Positions 21,620-33,554 of a DNA stretch of 64,000 nucleotides are shown in pieces. The translations under genes and the position numbers were made by a program. Under the pieces are notes generated by a model. It made no database searches, was not told the DNA's origin, and saw only the letters and a list, made by a program, of their open reading frames with translations. This DNA is from Astrocystis sublimbata (lineage: Eukaryota; Ascomycota; Sordariomycetes; Xylariales; Xylariaceae). How positions within the stretch are numbered: position 1 is the stretch's first letter; each line of letters begins with the position of its first letter. The stretch spans positions 496,001-560,000 of the forward strand of contig JAJNNY010000007.1 of assembly GCA_022453515.1 (NCBI GenBank). Direction: 5' to 3'.

Positions 21620-24132
21620 GAAGCACAACCATCCTCTTATTTTTTTCAGCCCCATCACCTGCACACGAGGAGGGAAATTGAGAAGCTGTGAGGCGGTTCC
21701 GCCGGGAATGTTAAGAGAGGGAGATAGAAGGTTTAATGATGCCGGTTCTTGCGAGTTGGAGCGAGGCGGGTGGTCGAGCCACTGTTGCTTATGTGTATTC
21801 AGAAGCCAGCGTTTTTATTCTGTTGAAGATGCATCATCGGCGCATTGACATAATATGGGGACGTTGCTGTTGTCTGGTGGCGTTCGTTAACGCCAAAAAC
21901 AAAATACTTAGTCGAATTCGGCCCTTTCGTTGTCCAGTATACCGACATACTGTATGTAGTACGTTGTGATACCACAGAGCGAGAAAATTTGACGTACCAT
22001 TCTGATGATTGCGAGACTCGACGATTCCTCAAGAATTTGCACTCGGAATGTGTCAAATTCACTCGAAGGACGCTACTTCAGCCCAGCACATATTACTAAT
22101 GTCTAGAATGTAGAAAATCACGTTGCTATGTAGTGATTCTCGTCACAGGAAGCATCATCATACGACTTTGTTCATCTCTAGCTAGACCCTAGGATCAGAG
22201 ACTATGCGAGGGTCAGGCCAATACCCGTGCTCGAGGACATAGCAGGCGGTCGACTTCCTAGTATATCTCAGTAGACAACGCGCAAAAGTGCCGCCGCCAG
22301 ATATGGGGAGGTGAGCTTGAGAGGACGAGGGTCGAGATGATTATGGGACGTGGTACGATAATGAGGCACAGAGAACACAACAGTCGGATCATCAACGGCG
22401 GTTAAAATAACGTAAAAGCGCCAGATTCACCTGAAAAAAGCTTACACCTACGACCTAATAACCACCAAGCCAAGCTCCACTAGCATATATGTGATCTAGA
22501 AACAGCATACACTTCCATCTATAACTATGGTAATTAGCCCAGTGGATATCGTTAACCAGACGGCATTTGATGTATGCCAAAGTGAAACAACAGGATGCGG
22601 CTATGTTCGAACTCCTACCGAACCTTATTATGCCATATTAACCTTATGTAGGGAGGCGCGTTGCATATACATACTATTACATGGTGCTGCAGCGTGTGCG
22701 CGCGTCAAGGACAAGGTCAGCACGCAGCAACTCGGCAAGCACGAATAAGTAACAGTGCAGTGGAGATATCACTGTGTAGTGGAAAATAGTACTTGGGATT
22801 CAATTGGCTATATGTACTTTGCTCAGGGCTCTATCACTCTACCCACTTATAACAAACGCTCTCCTATGAGCAGGGCTAGGATGTCATGGCCGGGTTTCGG
22901 GGACGGGGGTTAGTGTGTGATCGTCTCCGGCAGTTGGAGAACGAGCCGCTACGCTCGCTACCTACGAGCTCCTCATAAAAATATACTGTACATATATATA
23001 AAAGCTAGAAATGATAGCTCGCCTCCCCTGTCTTCTGCCTCACCTAGCCTCGCCTACCTTAAGTAGCTATGTGAGATGCCACTCAAAGGTATCAAATCCA
23101 CCAGGGGCTATATCGGGGATATTCAAAGTGTGTGCGTTTGTAAAATATTTCGACGATCTTTTCGACGGCGCCGCCTCGTTGTGTAGTTAGTAATAACGCC
23201 GAGGCCTTGTCTCCGCTGGGGTCCGTACCTCCCCAGACATTCGCAACCCTTGCGGGGAAAGAGGTTGGGATTATGTGTATGGGGACCACAATACCGCCCC
23301 CCTTTCTCCCAAAAAATTCGAAATACCATCGAGACCATCTCTCTTTCGGCTTTCCTCTGGTGACAGACTTACTAGGTTGACGAGGTAGATATGCCGAACC
23401 ATATCCACTCTGCAATTTCCACTATCTACCCAACATGGACATACGTGCGTGCTTGCGTGCTTGTCGCAGGCCTGACAAGGAATCGGACGAGAATTGCTTA
23501 TTTTCACTATGCATTTCCGACAATTGTAGCGAGGAAAATAAGCGAGTTGTTAGCGTAATGCGATGAATTTGTAGAAATGAGAAAATACTGTGCCGAAGAG
23601 AGTAGGTCATCCAGCATCGCACTTTGACCGGGGGCGTTGGGGTTTTTTTTTTTTTTTTTTTTTTTTTTTTCACATGCGCAGGCGCTTAGAGGGACTTTGG
23701 AGTGGATTAGTTAATTTTTTGAATTCAATTTTGTGAAAAGAACAGATATATCGCTCTAAAAATGCATGCGGCGCGTGCCCAGTAATGACTGTAAGATGGT
23801 TATCACACTTAAATCTATCAGAGCATTGAATCGCACGGCCCAGAAAATGAGTCGCTTGCTTATGCCAATGAGAAAAAAAATCAGTACCGATCCGAACCAA
23901 CCCAAGGCCTTCTCCTCTCTGCGTCCTGCAGATGAAAGGCCCTTCCTTTTTAACCAAAATCGTAGAGTGCTGCTGCCTAGGCCCAGGTAGAAAGCAGGTA
24001 GCAGCTCAATTATGTCGTTCAGGTCGTAATGGCCCCGCCCAGGCCAAGTCGGACATCATATTTAGTTTTGCAAACTCCGACCGTCATGCGTGAAAGTGAG
24101 GAAGGGCGGTGTTTGAAGACCAGGCAAGACGC
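21620..24132. other. Intergenic region between convergent genes
   Basis: No supported gene. It holds the 3' flanks of the dioxygenase and ZIP genes and a 28-nt T tract at 23643-23670. Frames are short and stop-rich. Confidence 0.55.
23643..23670. repeat. Homopolymer tract of 28 T
   Basis: An uninterrupted T28 (A28 on the minus strand), by far the longest homopolymer in the window. It could be a slipped mononucleotide repeat or a poly(A) remnant of a retroposed minus-strand copy; I see no target-site duplication. Confidence 0.85.
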
Positions 24133-25577
24133 CTAAGCGAAAGCACCAATAATGGACATCCCAATGGCTCCAAGGATGACCCAGCAGAAAGCTTGCTTCT
24201 TTTGCTTGGAGTTCATCAGGTGTTTCGACTCTTCTGAAAGGAAGTCTTCGGCGAGAAGATCAACCAAGGCGGCGTAAATAAGAAGACCGGAGGAGCTATG
24301 AACATGTCAGTGACAAAATCGAGGATGAGTGGTAGCCTGCGCATGATGAAGCCAACTTACATGGCGTTGAAAATACCAACGATGATCAAGCCAAAGGCGC
24401 TGTTAGGGTCGTATGAGTTGCGCACAGCCAGTCCGATAGCTTGACCGATAGGTGCCGTAGTTCCGAAAGCGACGACCAGGAGCCACGGGCGGAGACTCCC
24501 TTGCTTGTATGGTACAGCAGCGATACGCGAACCAAGACCAAGGCCTTCAAAGACTTGGTGGAAGAGGATGGCGATGAGCAGCACGACGTATCCTTCGATC
24601 GTGATGGAAACGGTAATACCAACGAAGACTGAGTGGAAGAGGATACCACCTTCGAGAAGGGTAATGTTCACTGCAAGGTGCCATCGTCAATACGTGTTTC
24701 CTTTGGCGAGTGTGTATCAGGAGGTTGTTGAAACCACATCCGACTTCAAGGAGCGGGCCGAGCCCCACCAAGGAGCTATGGTTCACAGACATGCTTGTGC
24801 TGAAAGGAGGTAATGATCGAATATAACTCACTGTTCATCTTCTTGTAGACCAGAGGATCGACCATCTGGCCCTCATATTCCCAAGTCTCTACTGTGCTGA
24901 CAGCGGCCTGGTTCTTGTCGCCAGCTGACTGTAGTTCTTCCTTCTGGTGGATCTCATCGGATGAGGCACTGTCGTGGCCCGAAGAGTGCTGAGGACGGCT
25001 GGTAACGGTCGTGTGATCGTGGCCGTGGGCGTGGCCTTCTTCGGGCTCAAAGCCAAGCGCGCCACCGTGAGAGTGGCCGCCCGTCTTGCTGTTCATCCAC
25101 ATCTCGACTACGAATAGCGAGAAAAGCGAAACCATCATGATGACACCAGGTAGAGGAGGGTAGTCGACGATGAGGAAGTCCGGAAGACATGGGTTGGAAA
25201 GACTGAGCCATGCTGTGGGAAGAAGCTATTCAGTGGTCAGTATGAGACGAAACACTGCGGGACTTGACCAGTATCCCAACTCACATGGACAAAGGCAGTT
25301 GCTATCAGCACACCAGTACCGAAATGTTTGCAGGCGAAGAAAATCTTGGGTGGTACTCTCAACCAAGTAATCTTCTTCGATGCCACTGGGAAACCCGCCC
25401 CTGTAAAGTAGACGTGTTAGTCGAAACACCTTGGAGTATCGTGAAAGCCATGATCATACCAAAGATGGAGAATAGCAAGACGAGAAACAAGCCGAGAGTG
25501 TGGATTCCAACATCGTACTCTCCCACTTGCTTGCCACTGCCGCAGGCTGGCTTTTCCATGGTCATAGGGTCAGACAT
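24133..25577 (-). CDS. ZIP-family zinc transporter (plasma-membrane Zrt type)
   Basis: Imports zinc (or iron) across the plasma membrane. Exons, descending, are 25577-25460, 25400-25285, 25225-24832, 24670-24361 and 24295-24133, 366 aa; introns are 59, 59, 161 and 65 nt. Eight membrane segments are visible. The extracellular N-terminus has ACGSGKQVGEYD. TM2 carries FGTGVLIATAFVHLLPTAW. The cytosolic loop between TM3 and TM4 is His-rich (HSHGG, GHAHGHDH), as in zinc carriers. The metal-binding helices hold LLEGGILFHSVFVG (TM4) and LLIAILFHQVFEGLGLG (TM5). The C-terminus has GIFNAISSGLLIYAALVDLLAEDF, assembled exactly over the last intron, and ends on a hydrophobic helix (GAIGMSIIGAFA) exposed outside, as is usual for ZIPs. 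The high- or low-affinity class cannot be told from sequence. Confidence 0.93.
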
Positions 25578-28500
25578 GATGAACACAGGTATGATGAAGT
25601 TTCCTGAACCTCCAGTGTCGAAGAGACTGTTATCTCAAGTGGGACAAATTATGCGTCGAGAGCCAGCGACTGTCGTCCTGCGACTTGATGATTCGGAACG
25701 GGAGGGGTTAGGATGAACGACCTCTGGATGTAACGATGTTTTGCCTGCAATGTGAATCCAAAAGTCTGGGCACCTGTTGTTCTTTATAGCAAGATGAATA
25801 AGTCTTGAAACTTACTACTGAACGCCCCGATGTTCTGGATCTCCCATGATCCTCACCGTAAGTATACAAGTATAGCAAATCATGGCCGTTCAGGGATCTG
25901 CACTCGACATGATGAACATGGCCGGCCGAGAGAAACAGTAGATCAAACGCCGCAACAATGTCAACAACAATGTCCTAGTGGGGTCGTGATCCAAAGGGAA
26001 GGAGGCCATGATGATTTAGCCTCGCCCACCAAGAACCTGGCTGCAGTTATTCTAGGTGTCTAGTCCAATAAGAGCTCGGGCTTATGGCAAGGGCGCAGAC
26101 GCGCGCAGCCTTCAACCGCAGCTTATGCCGTAAGAAGGAAATGATATCGAAAAACATGACATTTCTCTCTGTGCGCCACGGCCATAATTCACGAGCCGCC
26201 AAGGTTTAGACGTGAGGACGGTCTGTAGTAAGTACAGGGTAGGAGGCTGTATACTAACCTAGTCCCGCATTCTGCGGCGAAGAGCGCCAAGACAAGCCCC
26301 TTAGCCGGGAACGAGACCACCCTGCACTACTTAGATGAGTGTGTGTTATGGCCAATGGTCTCGGTGGCTCGAAATGCAGCCGGCCACCTGAGCATACGAG
26401 TACATGCCTTACATACCTACGGTCTAGAATTGGGGACGAAACCATACGCTGTATGTATACTTGTTTCTCGACATAACGACTATACAAACCTCACATCTTT
26501 CCATTCTTCGATGGTACGATTTTCACTATGTCATTATAACTTCAAACAATGAATGTAGTATTTCAACGAGCACTGTATATGCGTGCGTGCGTGATGTATC
26601 AATCCTGGCTCACAGGTTCCTCATTTTACGCAATTAGTAAGAGGGCAACATGGTGCCGAGACGCATCACGACGTTTTGAAAGCCTTGGCGGTTGCCGTCC
26701 TCGGTGGGTTTGCCTAGACGATCAGTTGTGCTATGACCTCGACGCTGCACGCAGCCACCAGGGCAAGGTGAATGAGTGCATTAGTCTAAGATATGGTAGA
26801 ACCCTCGCACGGGAACCTTGCGTTCCGTCTCTTTCGATTCAGTCCATGGTTAGAGGGACTTGGCTCTCAAACCGGCCTGGGGAGATTCGAAGACGTGAGA
26901 TGTCTGTATTTGCATAATGCCAACGTTGACGATCGCCCTGTGTTACGACGTATCTGCAGACACTAGGTACTACTCTGTGTTATCTCGACTGTTTCATATG
27001 CGTGCAGCGCTATTTCGCCGAGAGTGCCCAAAGGCTCGACGTTTTGGATAATAAAAACACCTGTGGTCTAGTTGGTAGTTGGTAGGTATGGCAATTTTGT
27101 TGTTATTGGTTGGATGAGAATGTGATGCAACTACCTATGTACCTAAATCTTCTCATGTAACTACATACCTACAGGCGGTCCCGCGGGAGAAGGGGCCACA
27201 TTCCTACCCTTGTTGAACTACCCCGTGCCTAGCGTGGACCCTCGCAGATCTTACCCTAGGTATTGGTATCTTGAGACGATCAGCGGCTACGATTGCTATA
27301 CTCTCAACTGGATGCCACCCTCGCGTAGCACCACGCGCGTATCATTTACGAGTATAATTGGAAGAAAACAAATCGCTGCGCTACGTCACGACAATGAGAC
27401 GGAACTATGTAATTTAAAAGTCAAATATTCCTGGAGACCGTCTAAGTTTTCCCCGGGAAAAGCTGGTATTATTGCCCTCCCTACCTGACGTTGGGTCGCT
27501 TCGAATACTAAGGTAGGGATGCATGTGCACCTCCGGGTTTCTACCCTTATCATAGCATACCGAGCATACCTAGGTACCTACGAGTACATGTCACACAGAT
27601 ATTGGGGTTGTATACTAAGTGGGTGGCTCCGTTACCGCACATGATTTTGGAATTCGCACCCCACAGTCTGCAGAACATCCATGTGTGTTCTGGGCGCTGC
27701 AGTTTTCGTATCAGATCTTATGTTATCAGATCAGCTGATGAAGCTATGTGAGAGTGAAGGTTAGTCAAACGAGCGCAGCGGCCGCATCTGCTCCTGGTAG
27801 TTTGACCGACGACTTTTCCTCAGCACGAACCGCATCGCATCACATGTGGAGCTGTCAAGCGGGCCGGCACCTAGCAGAGAATAGATTGGAATTTCAACTC
27901 TAGCGTGAATAAGCGCCTGCTATACGATTGGTGCCCGAGTTGATGATTTCCTCTTCTCTGCATCAAGCTAAGCCGTGAACAGAATCGGGGTCACCCGTGA
28001 AAGTAGTTCCGGGTCGGACCCGGAATGTCGTCAAGTTCGGTCACCTTGACCGCAACGACATCACGAGCCACGAATACAGAGTCCTTTATCGCAGCGAATC
28101 AATATCTGTAAAACACGTACTTGAACCAACATATATGCTAGGTACTGCCAGTCGAGACTGGAGGTTTCGCCATGCTTTCGAGTCAAGAACGCTACCCTCA
28201 TGGCGCCAAGGATCAGGTTTGCGGTCGACTTCGCCTTTTCCGTGATCCGCATATACAATATGCGGCAGCATCAACAGGGCCTCTATCGCTACAATGATCG
28301 GCAATCTCCAATTAATTGACTCTCTGGACATGCAGGATGTTCCTTCGCCACTGCTCGCGGTACCTTTGCTCGTCCTTGCATCACCGCCCAGCAATTCTTG
28401 CGTTAGCCGCCTATGAGCTGAACACTACCTCAATTCTTAATGTCTAAATAAACTACTCCCGCTTGACCGCCGCCAAACCTAGGTGAGTAAGTTGAGACAT

Positions 28501-30421
28501 CATGCTTACTTGGGTTAAGCAATATCGCGTGGACGATGCTTCCTTTTGGGGTTACGATAACGGGAAGTGCCTGTTACCATCAAATGTCACGTTGCACATG
28601 TCGATTTCCGCCCCAATCTGCTCCGATACACTCATCATAGCATCTACAGTGATAGTGCCCTCTAGGCTATGTGTGTCAGCCGTAGACACTCTAGTAACAT
28701 AATAGAATCGTACATTGATCGAGCTGTAGACACTTTGTTTGATACAATAACTGTTGAATTACTCGCAAGTCGAAGGTTCTACTAGGAGGCCGAATAGGCT
28801 GACCCGATGTCACTGGCTGTCTGGCTCACTGTCTGGACAGTGGTCGGTGGATCATATTGTAAACTCTCTCGCAGAAGATGCCGGAGATTCGTGACTTGTC
28901 CTAACCCTACCCCTCTCGCTTGTGGGTACGAGTGCATATTTACGAAAGTCTCGGCGGGCTGGCGGAAAAAAAAAGCCTAGTCGTCAAACTCTGCCAGGGA
29001 GGCGGGGGAGGTGATATAATCTGTTTCTGCTTGGCTTGCTCTGCTTTCAGCTTTTACGTAAATCGACCTCAAGTTGTTAGGCCGGTCGCGAATGATGACA
29101 GTGCCATCGGAAGGAAACTGGTTCTTGATCTGATAACGTCGCCAACAGTGCCGGATTTGCCTTATCAATCGTCGAAGTTGGCTCGGCTGGGTAGCCTGGC
29201 ATGGCCGATCCTATAGCAACCATGGGTATTCTGCTGTACTCCTGACCCTGTTGTCCGGGGTGGGTGTCTGATGTGTTTTGAGCATGCATGATCATTGATG
29301 GGTAAATCAGCGCTACGGTAATTCAACGCCGGGCTCATGTACCTTTCCTCGACACTTGACTCGTAGAAATTTCAATTCGATATGGCCAAGTGGGCGGGTA
29401 TAGCGTGGTATCGCTGCACGTCTTGCATTGCCTATGTTGCTTGCAGCGATCAGCGAAGCCGGTGGTACCCATCGATGAGAGCAAGATACGAGGGTGTCAC
29501 TCTGGGTAGCGGTTATATGAACATATCGCCAGAACATGGGTGTTCCGCAGAGGAGCTTACATCATAAGTAGCCGACGCATTCAAGGAAGACCCAAGCTCG
29601 CCAAGGTCTGCGTGACAGACAAGCGAGCCACGGATTGTCGGTTGATAAGTGAAGAATGAAGTGGGCTCTAGGTAAATTGAGCTTAGGCGAGTGTTCGCCT
29701 ACGTCGTCCGCACCAAGACATATGCGAGCAGAGAAGTCAGCGCTTGACAATCAAATATATGATGGTGATTGATTGGACAGCCCCATATATGAGCAAGAAT
29801 TCACGGCTGAGTACGAGGCGCATCCAATTGAGTAGGTACATATAGGTATATCAAGACTCATGCCAGAGTATACATGTGTAGGTAGGTAGGTAGGTAGATG
29901 CCCATTGTGGTCAAAGACCACCTACCAAGGGAGGTGCTTATCCCGAGTGCTCCAGGTTGAGGCTGACTAATTGAGGCTCAACAGCTGTGGCTTACTTACA
30001 ATTTGGTAAAAACGCACACTCGGTATGGTATGGTAGGCGAGATAGGTGCTAGACCAGGGTGCCCTGCTTAGGCAAGCCGGTCGGTCGGCGGTCCTCGAAC
30101 CACTGTCACACCGCCCTCATTGCCAGGTACCTAAGATACCTAGGTACATACAGACGACCTCACTAGAGACACCTCGAGGGGCCTTCCCCACGTGCATGTG
30201 GAAGCAGCCTTAGAGCCATCAGCCCACCCACAGTAGGTAAGTAAGTAGGTACCCCTTGGGGTCTATTGGGGGCCCCCACTCGCTGCCTTCATTGTTCCCA
30301 CATTGCACATTTGTCGTGGTTTGCACGCGAGGCAAGGCAACTCCCGTCTTCAGGCTCCCATCTCCTCCAGCGCCAGCCGAGCCCCAGTGTGCGCAACCAT
30401 ACCTATGGTGGCATCGTAATC
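25578..30421. other. Long intergenic region upstream of the ZIP and COX15 genes
   Basis: No gene supported in 4.8 kb. A short minus-strand frame at 28086-28394 has a hydrophobic stretch (INWRLPIIVAIEALLMLPHI) but no homologous neighbour exons. TAGG-family repeats occur at 29879-29898 and, densely, in the last 300 nt before COX15. Confidence 0.5.
29879..29898. repeat. (TAGG)n tetranucleotide repeat
   Basis: Nearly five perfect TAGG units in intergenic DNA, part of the dispersed family. Confidence 0.8.
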
Positions 30422-32014
30422 ATGGCCCTGCTGATGCCCGGTTTCCGTGTGGCGTCTCTCGCGCGACCGTGCACGCAGTTTGTCTGCCGCCAGTGCTTCC
30501 GCCAGCAGCCCCAACCGTCGCCGCCGCGCATCTTCCAATCCCTACGTCAGGCTCGCCGCTATGCGACATCGATAACGACAGCCTCCACGTCGACACCACC
30601 GCGGACAAGCACAGGCACAGGCACAGGCACGACAGCGAGGGCGAGGGCCAGCGTCCCGGCGCTCTCGCCCCTGTTCTTCAGCACCCGCCTCAACACCACC
30701 TTGGCCACTGCGGCAAACGCTACCGGCCAGGCTTCGAAGCGTGCGTTCCCCGAGGCCACCACATCCAAGTCAGTCGCCTACTGGCTCGTCGGTAGCGCTG
30801 TCAGCGTCTTTGGCATTGTCGTGTTTGGCGGCCTGACGCGCCTGACCGAATCAGGGTATGCACTTGACTTTGAGCGTAGCAGTACGGTGACGTCTGTTTT
30901 CGGTGCCCCTTGCTGACTTCAGCCCTCGTTTCCCTTTCCTAGTCTCAGCATCACGGAATGGAAACCCGTCACTGGCTCTCTCCCGCCGCTGACCCAGGAG
31001 CACTGGGAAGCCGAATTCGAGAAATACCGAGCATCTCCTGAATTCAAGATGTTGAACTCGCACATGGACCTGACTGAATTCAAGAAGATCTACTTTATGG
31101 AATGGACCCACCGCCTCTGGGGCAGGTTTATCGGCCTCTCCTTCGTCATCCCCACCGCCTACTTCATCGCTCGTCGGCGTGTCTCCGCTCCCATGGCCTG
31201 GAACCTCGTCGGCATATCCGGCCTTATTGGCTTCCAAGGATTCATCGGTTGGTGGATGGTCAAGTCTGGTCTCAAGGACGATCTATTTGCGCCTGGCTCG
31301 CACCCCAGAGTGAGCCAGTACCGACTTACTGCCCATCTTGCTACCGCTTTCATGTGTTATTCGTGGATGCTGCTCGCGGGTCTCAGCATCCTCAAGACAC
31401 GCCGTCTCCTCGCGAACCCCTCCAATGCCATGAAGCTCATCGAGGCACTGAAACAGCCCGCCGTGGTCCCTTTGCGAAGATCTGTAACGGGTCTCACGGC
31501 CCTCATCTTCACCACCGTCCTCTCCGGTGCCCTCGTCGCGGGCCTTGATGCCGGCCTGATCTACAATGAATTTCCTTACATGGGACTTGGATTGACACCA
31601 CCGTCCACAGAGCTGTGGAGTGATTTCTACTCCCGTAAAGAAGATAAGTCCGATCTGTGGTGGCGAAACATGCTAGAGAATCCAAGTACCGTGCAGTTAG
31701 ACCACCGTATACTTGCGATTACTACTTTCTCCTCCGTGCTCGCTCTGTTCACTTATTCTAGGAGGGGCCAAGTTCAAGCGATATTGCCGAATGAGGCTCG
31801 CCAGGCCGTAACTGGCATGGTTCATCTCGTGTGCCTCCAGGCTGCCCTGGGCATCAGTACCCTCATATACATGGTGCCTATTCCCTTAGCAGCAGCACAC
31901 CAGGCCGGTGCTCTCGCATTGCTCACGGGGGTCCTAGTGCTGGGCCAGCGACTGAGGATTCCCAAATCCACGCTTCGTCTGATCCAGAACAAGCTAGCAT
32001 CCAGCCCCAAGTAG
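30422..32014 (+). CDS. COX15: Haem A synthase, COX15
   Basis: Mitochondrial inner-membrane enzyme that oxidises the C8 methyl of haem O to a formyl group, giving haem A for cytochrome c oxidase. Exons are 30422-30855 and 30943-32014 (87-nt intron), 501 aa. The first ~100 residues are an Arg/Ser/Thr-rich mitochondrial presequence (SLRQARRYATS) with a Thr-Gly repeat. Membrane helices follow, starting YWLVGSAVSVFGIVVFGGLTRLTESG (described by position, residues about 119-144). The four conserved haem-ligand histidines are at residues 201 (EWTHRLWGR), 276 (YRLTAHLAT), 399 (VQLDHRILA) and 464 (AAAHQAGAL). NEFPYMG and the GFQGFIGWWMVKSGL loop are also family signatures. The start chosen is the Met followed directly by the presequence; an in-frame upstream Met at 30266 would add 52 residues of atypical sequence. 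Confidence 0.95.
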
Positions 32015-32325
32015 TGTACCAATCCAAGCCCCTGTAACATCCTGTACATTCTCAGATATCTGCCGCTTGCATGAAAGGCGTTGTGTACTACATCCATGGG
32101 CGCGTGGGTAATATGTAAGTACAAATAGAATCTCATTTCATACCAATACATACCAACCCGAAGGCTTTCGCTATCGTTTCGCATCTGATACGACTAAAAA
32201 GCACGCACTGAGGGTGCAATATACACCCACCTAGGTAGCACCTTGTAAGTAGTGGACGTGTACCTATGTACCGCAAATTGACTTCATTGGTCCCCGCGAA
32301 GTTTGCATGTATTGGTCAGACAAGA

Positions 32326-32350
32326 CGGGGCGGGACGGGACGGGACGGGA
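32326..32350 (+). repeat. Tandem CGGGA pentamers, potential G-quadruplex
   Basis: Five near-perfect pentamers give five consecutive G3-4 runs with 1-2 nt loops on the + strand, about 310 nt beyond the COX15 stop codon. Confidence 0.8.
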
Positions 32351-32698
32351 CAGCACAGGATTGTCATTCTTTGATTGGATCTGGCAAATCTCATAGTGAG
32401 GTAACAGTGACCAATCAGAATGGACAGAATACCCCAGCATCAACTATCTTACCGTAACATATGGATCAACTCGAACCTCACGCCCGTTCCTGTCACCCTG
32501 TGTTCCCTGACCACAGTAAAGAATCTCTCAACACCTCATACCATTCTTACCCTTACATGTTTCCCCGGGCTTGACTAATACGAATTCAAACTCGCAGGCT
32601 TACAGTACTTACTAACGAGTCGATATGTGTATGGTGGAATATAATGCAGTGAGTTGATCATTTTGACGTGATAAGCAAGGCACATAAGTTAGAATCTA

Positions 32699-32753
32699 GT
32701 ACCTACCTACTTACATATGTAGGTAGGTAATGTAGGTACTAGTAGGTAGGTAG
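32699..32753. repeat. Cluster of TAGG/CCTA blocks forming imperfect inverted repeats
   Basis: A CCTACCTAC block is followed by three separate TAGGTA(C/G) blocks within 55 nt. The first can pair with any of the others. Confidence 0.8.
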
Positions 32754-33534
32754 TATTCATTTGTTGTCTATTTCCTAACAATCCATAACACCGAGATGAT
32801 CCTATGATGCGAATGAACATGGCACTCCCGGTGCCAAGGTAAGAACATGCATCTCCCGAGGCCTTGGGGTCTCATTATGAAGGCAAAAACATCGTGCTGC
32901 ATAGTAACTCTACGTCATGCATGCAGTGGTAAATCAATGGGAGTTGATTCCTCCAGGCTATGAACGCAGGACAGGGCTTACTTGTTGCTCTTATGAAAAT
33001 GCACCCACGTCTAGGCAAGCTGACTAAGCCGTATATAGTATTGGCCGGCTATGTATCATGCTATTCGTCTTCCTCCTCTAGATGTATAGGATATATCGCC
33101 ACGTTAGTAAGTAGTCAGAGTTGTTGGTAATGACGTCTTCCGGCATCTTATACCACCACCTCCCATCAAGCGTGGGTTTCTCAATCTGCATATACGTGAC
33201 GTTTTTAGAGAAGGGGATCCGATATCCCGGGACCACGAGGAATGCACAGGCAGGCTACCCGCGGTCTTGCGGCGGCGGCAGCAGCATCGAGATCGGATAT
33301 TATCAATAACAAGTGCACGTGGGCAGTGTCATGTCGTCTCGTCCCGACTTCGAAAGGAACCTTGAAAAAAGATCACGGCAAATGCAAGCGCAAAGCACGT
33401 ACATTGCATGAGATGCATGCATACTTGCAGCTGTGGAAGAAATGCATCGGCGCACGTCAAGTCAAGCGGCAGGAAGATCCTCCTTGCTCTAGGTAAACTT
33501 CATCACGACTCGCCGCCGCATTAGCAACCGGCAT

Positions 33535-33554
33535 CTACCTACCTAGGTAGGTAG
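33535..33554. repeat. Perfect 20-bp palindrome, second copy
   Basis: Identical to the palindrome at 20265-20284, 13 kb away (CTACCTACCT/AGGTAGGTAG). Confidence 0.85.

Noticed and set aside
28061..28394. Possible remnant of a sugar or other transporter
   Set aside because: One hydrophobic stretch with a WRLP-like start is too little, and the flanks show no further family motifs.
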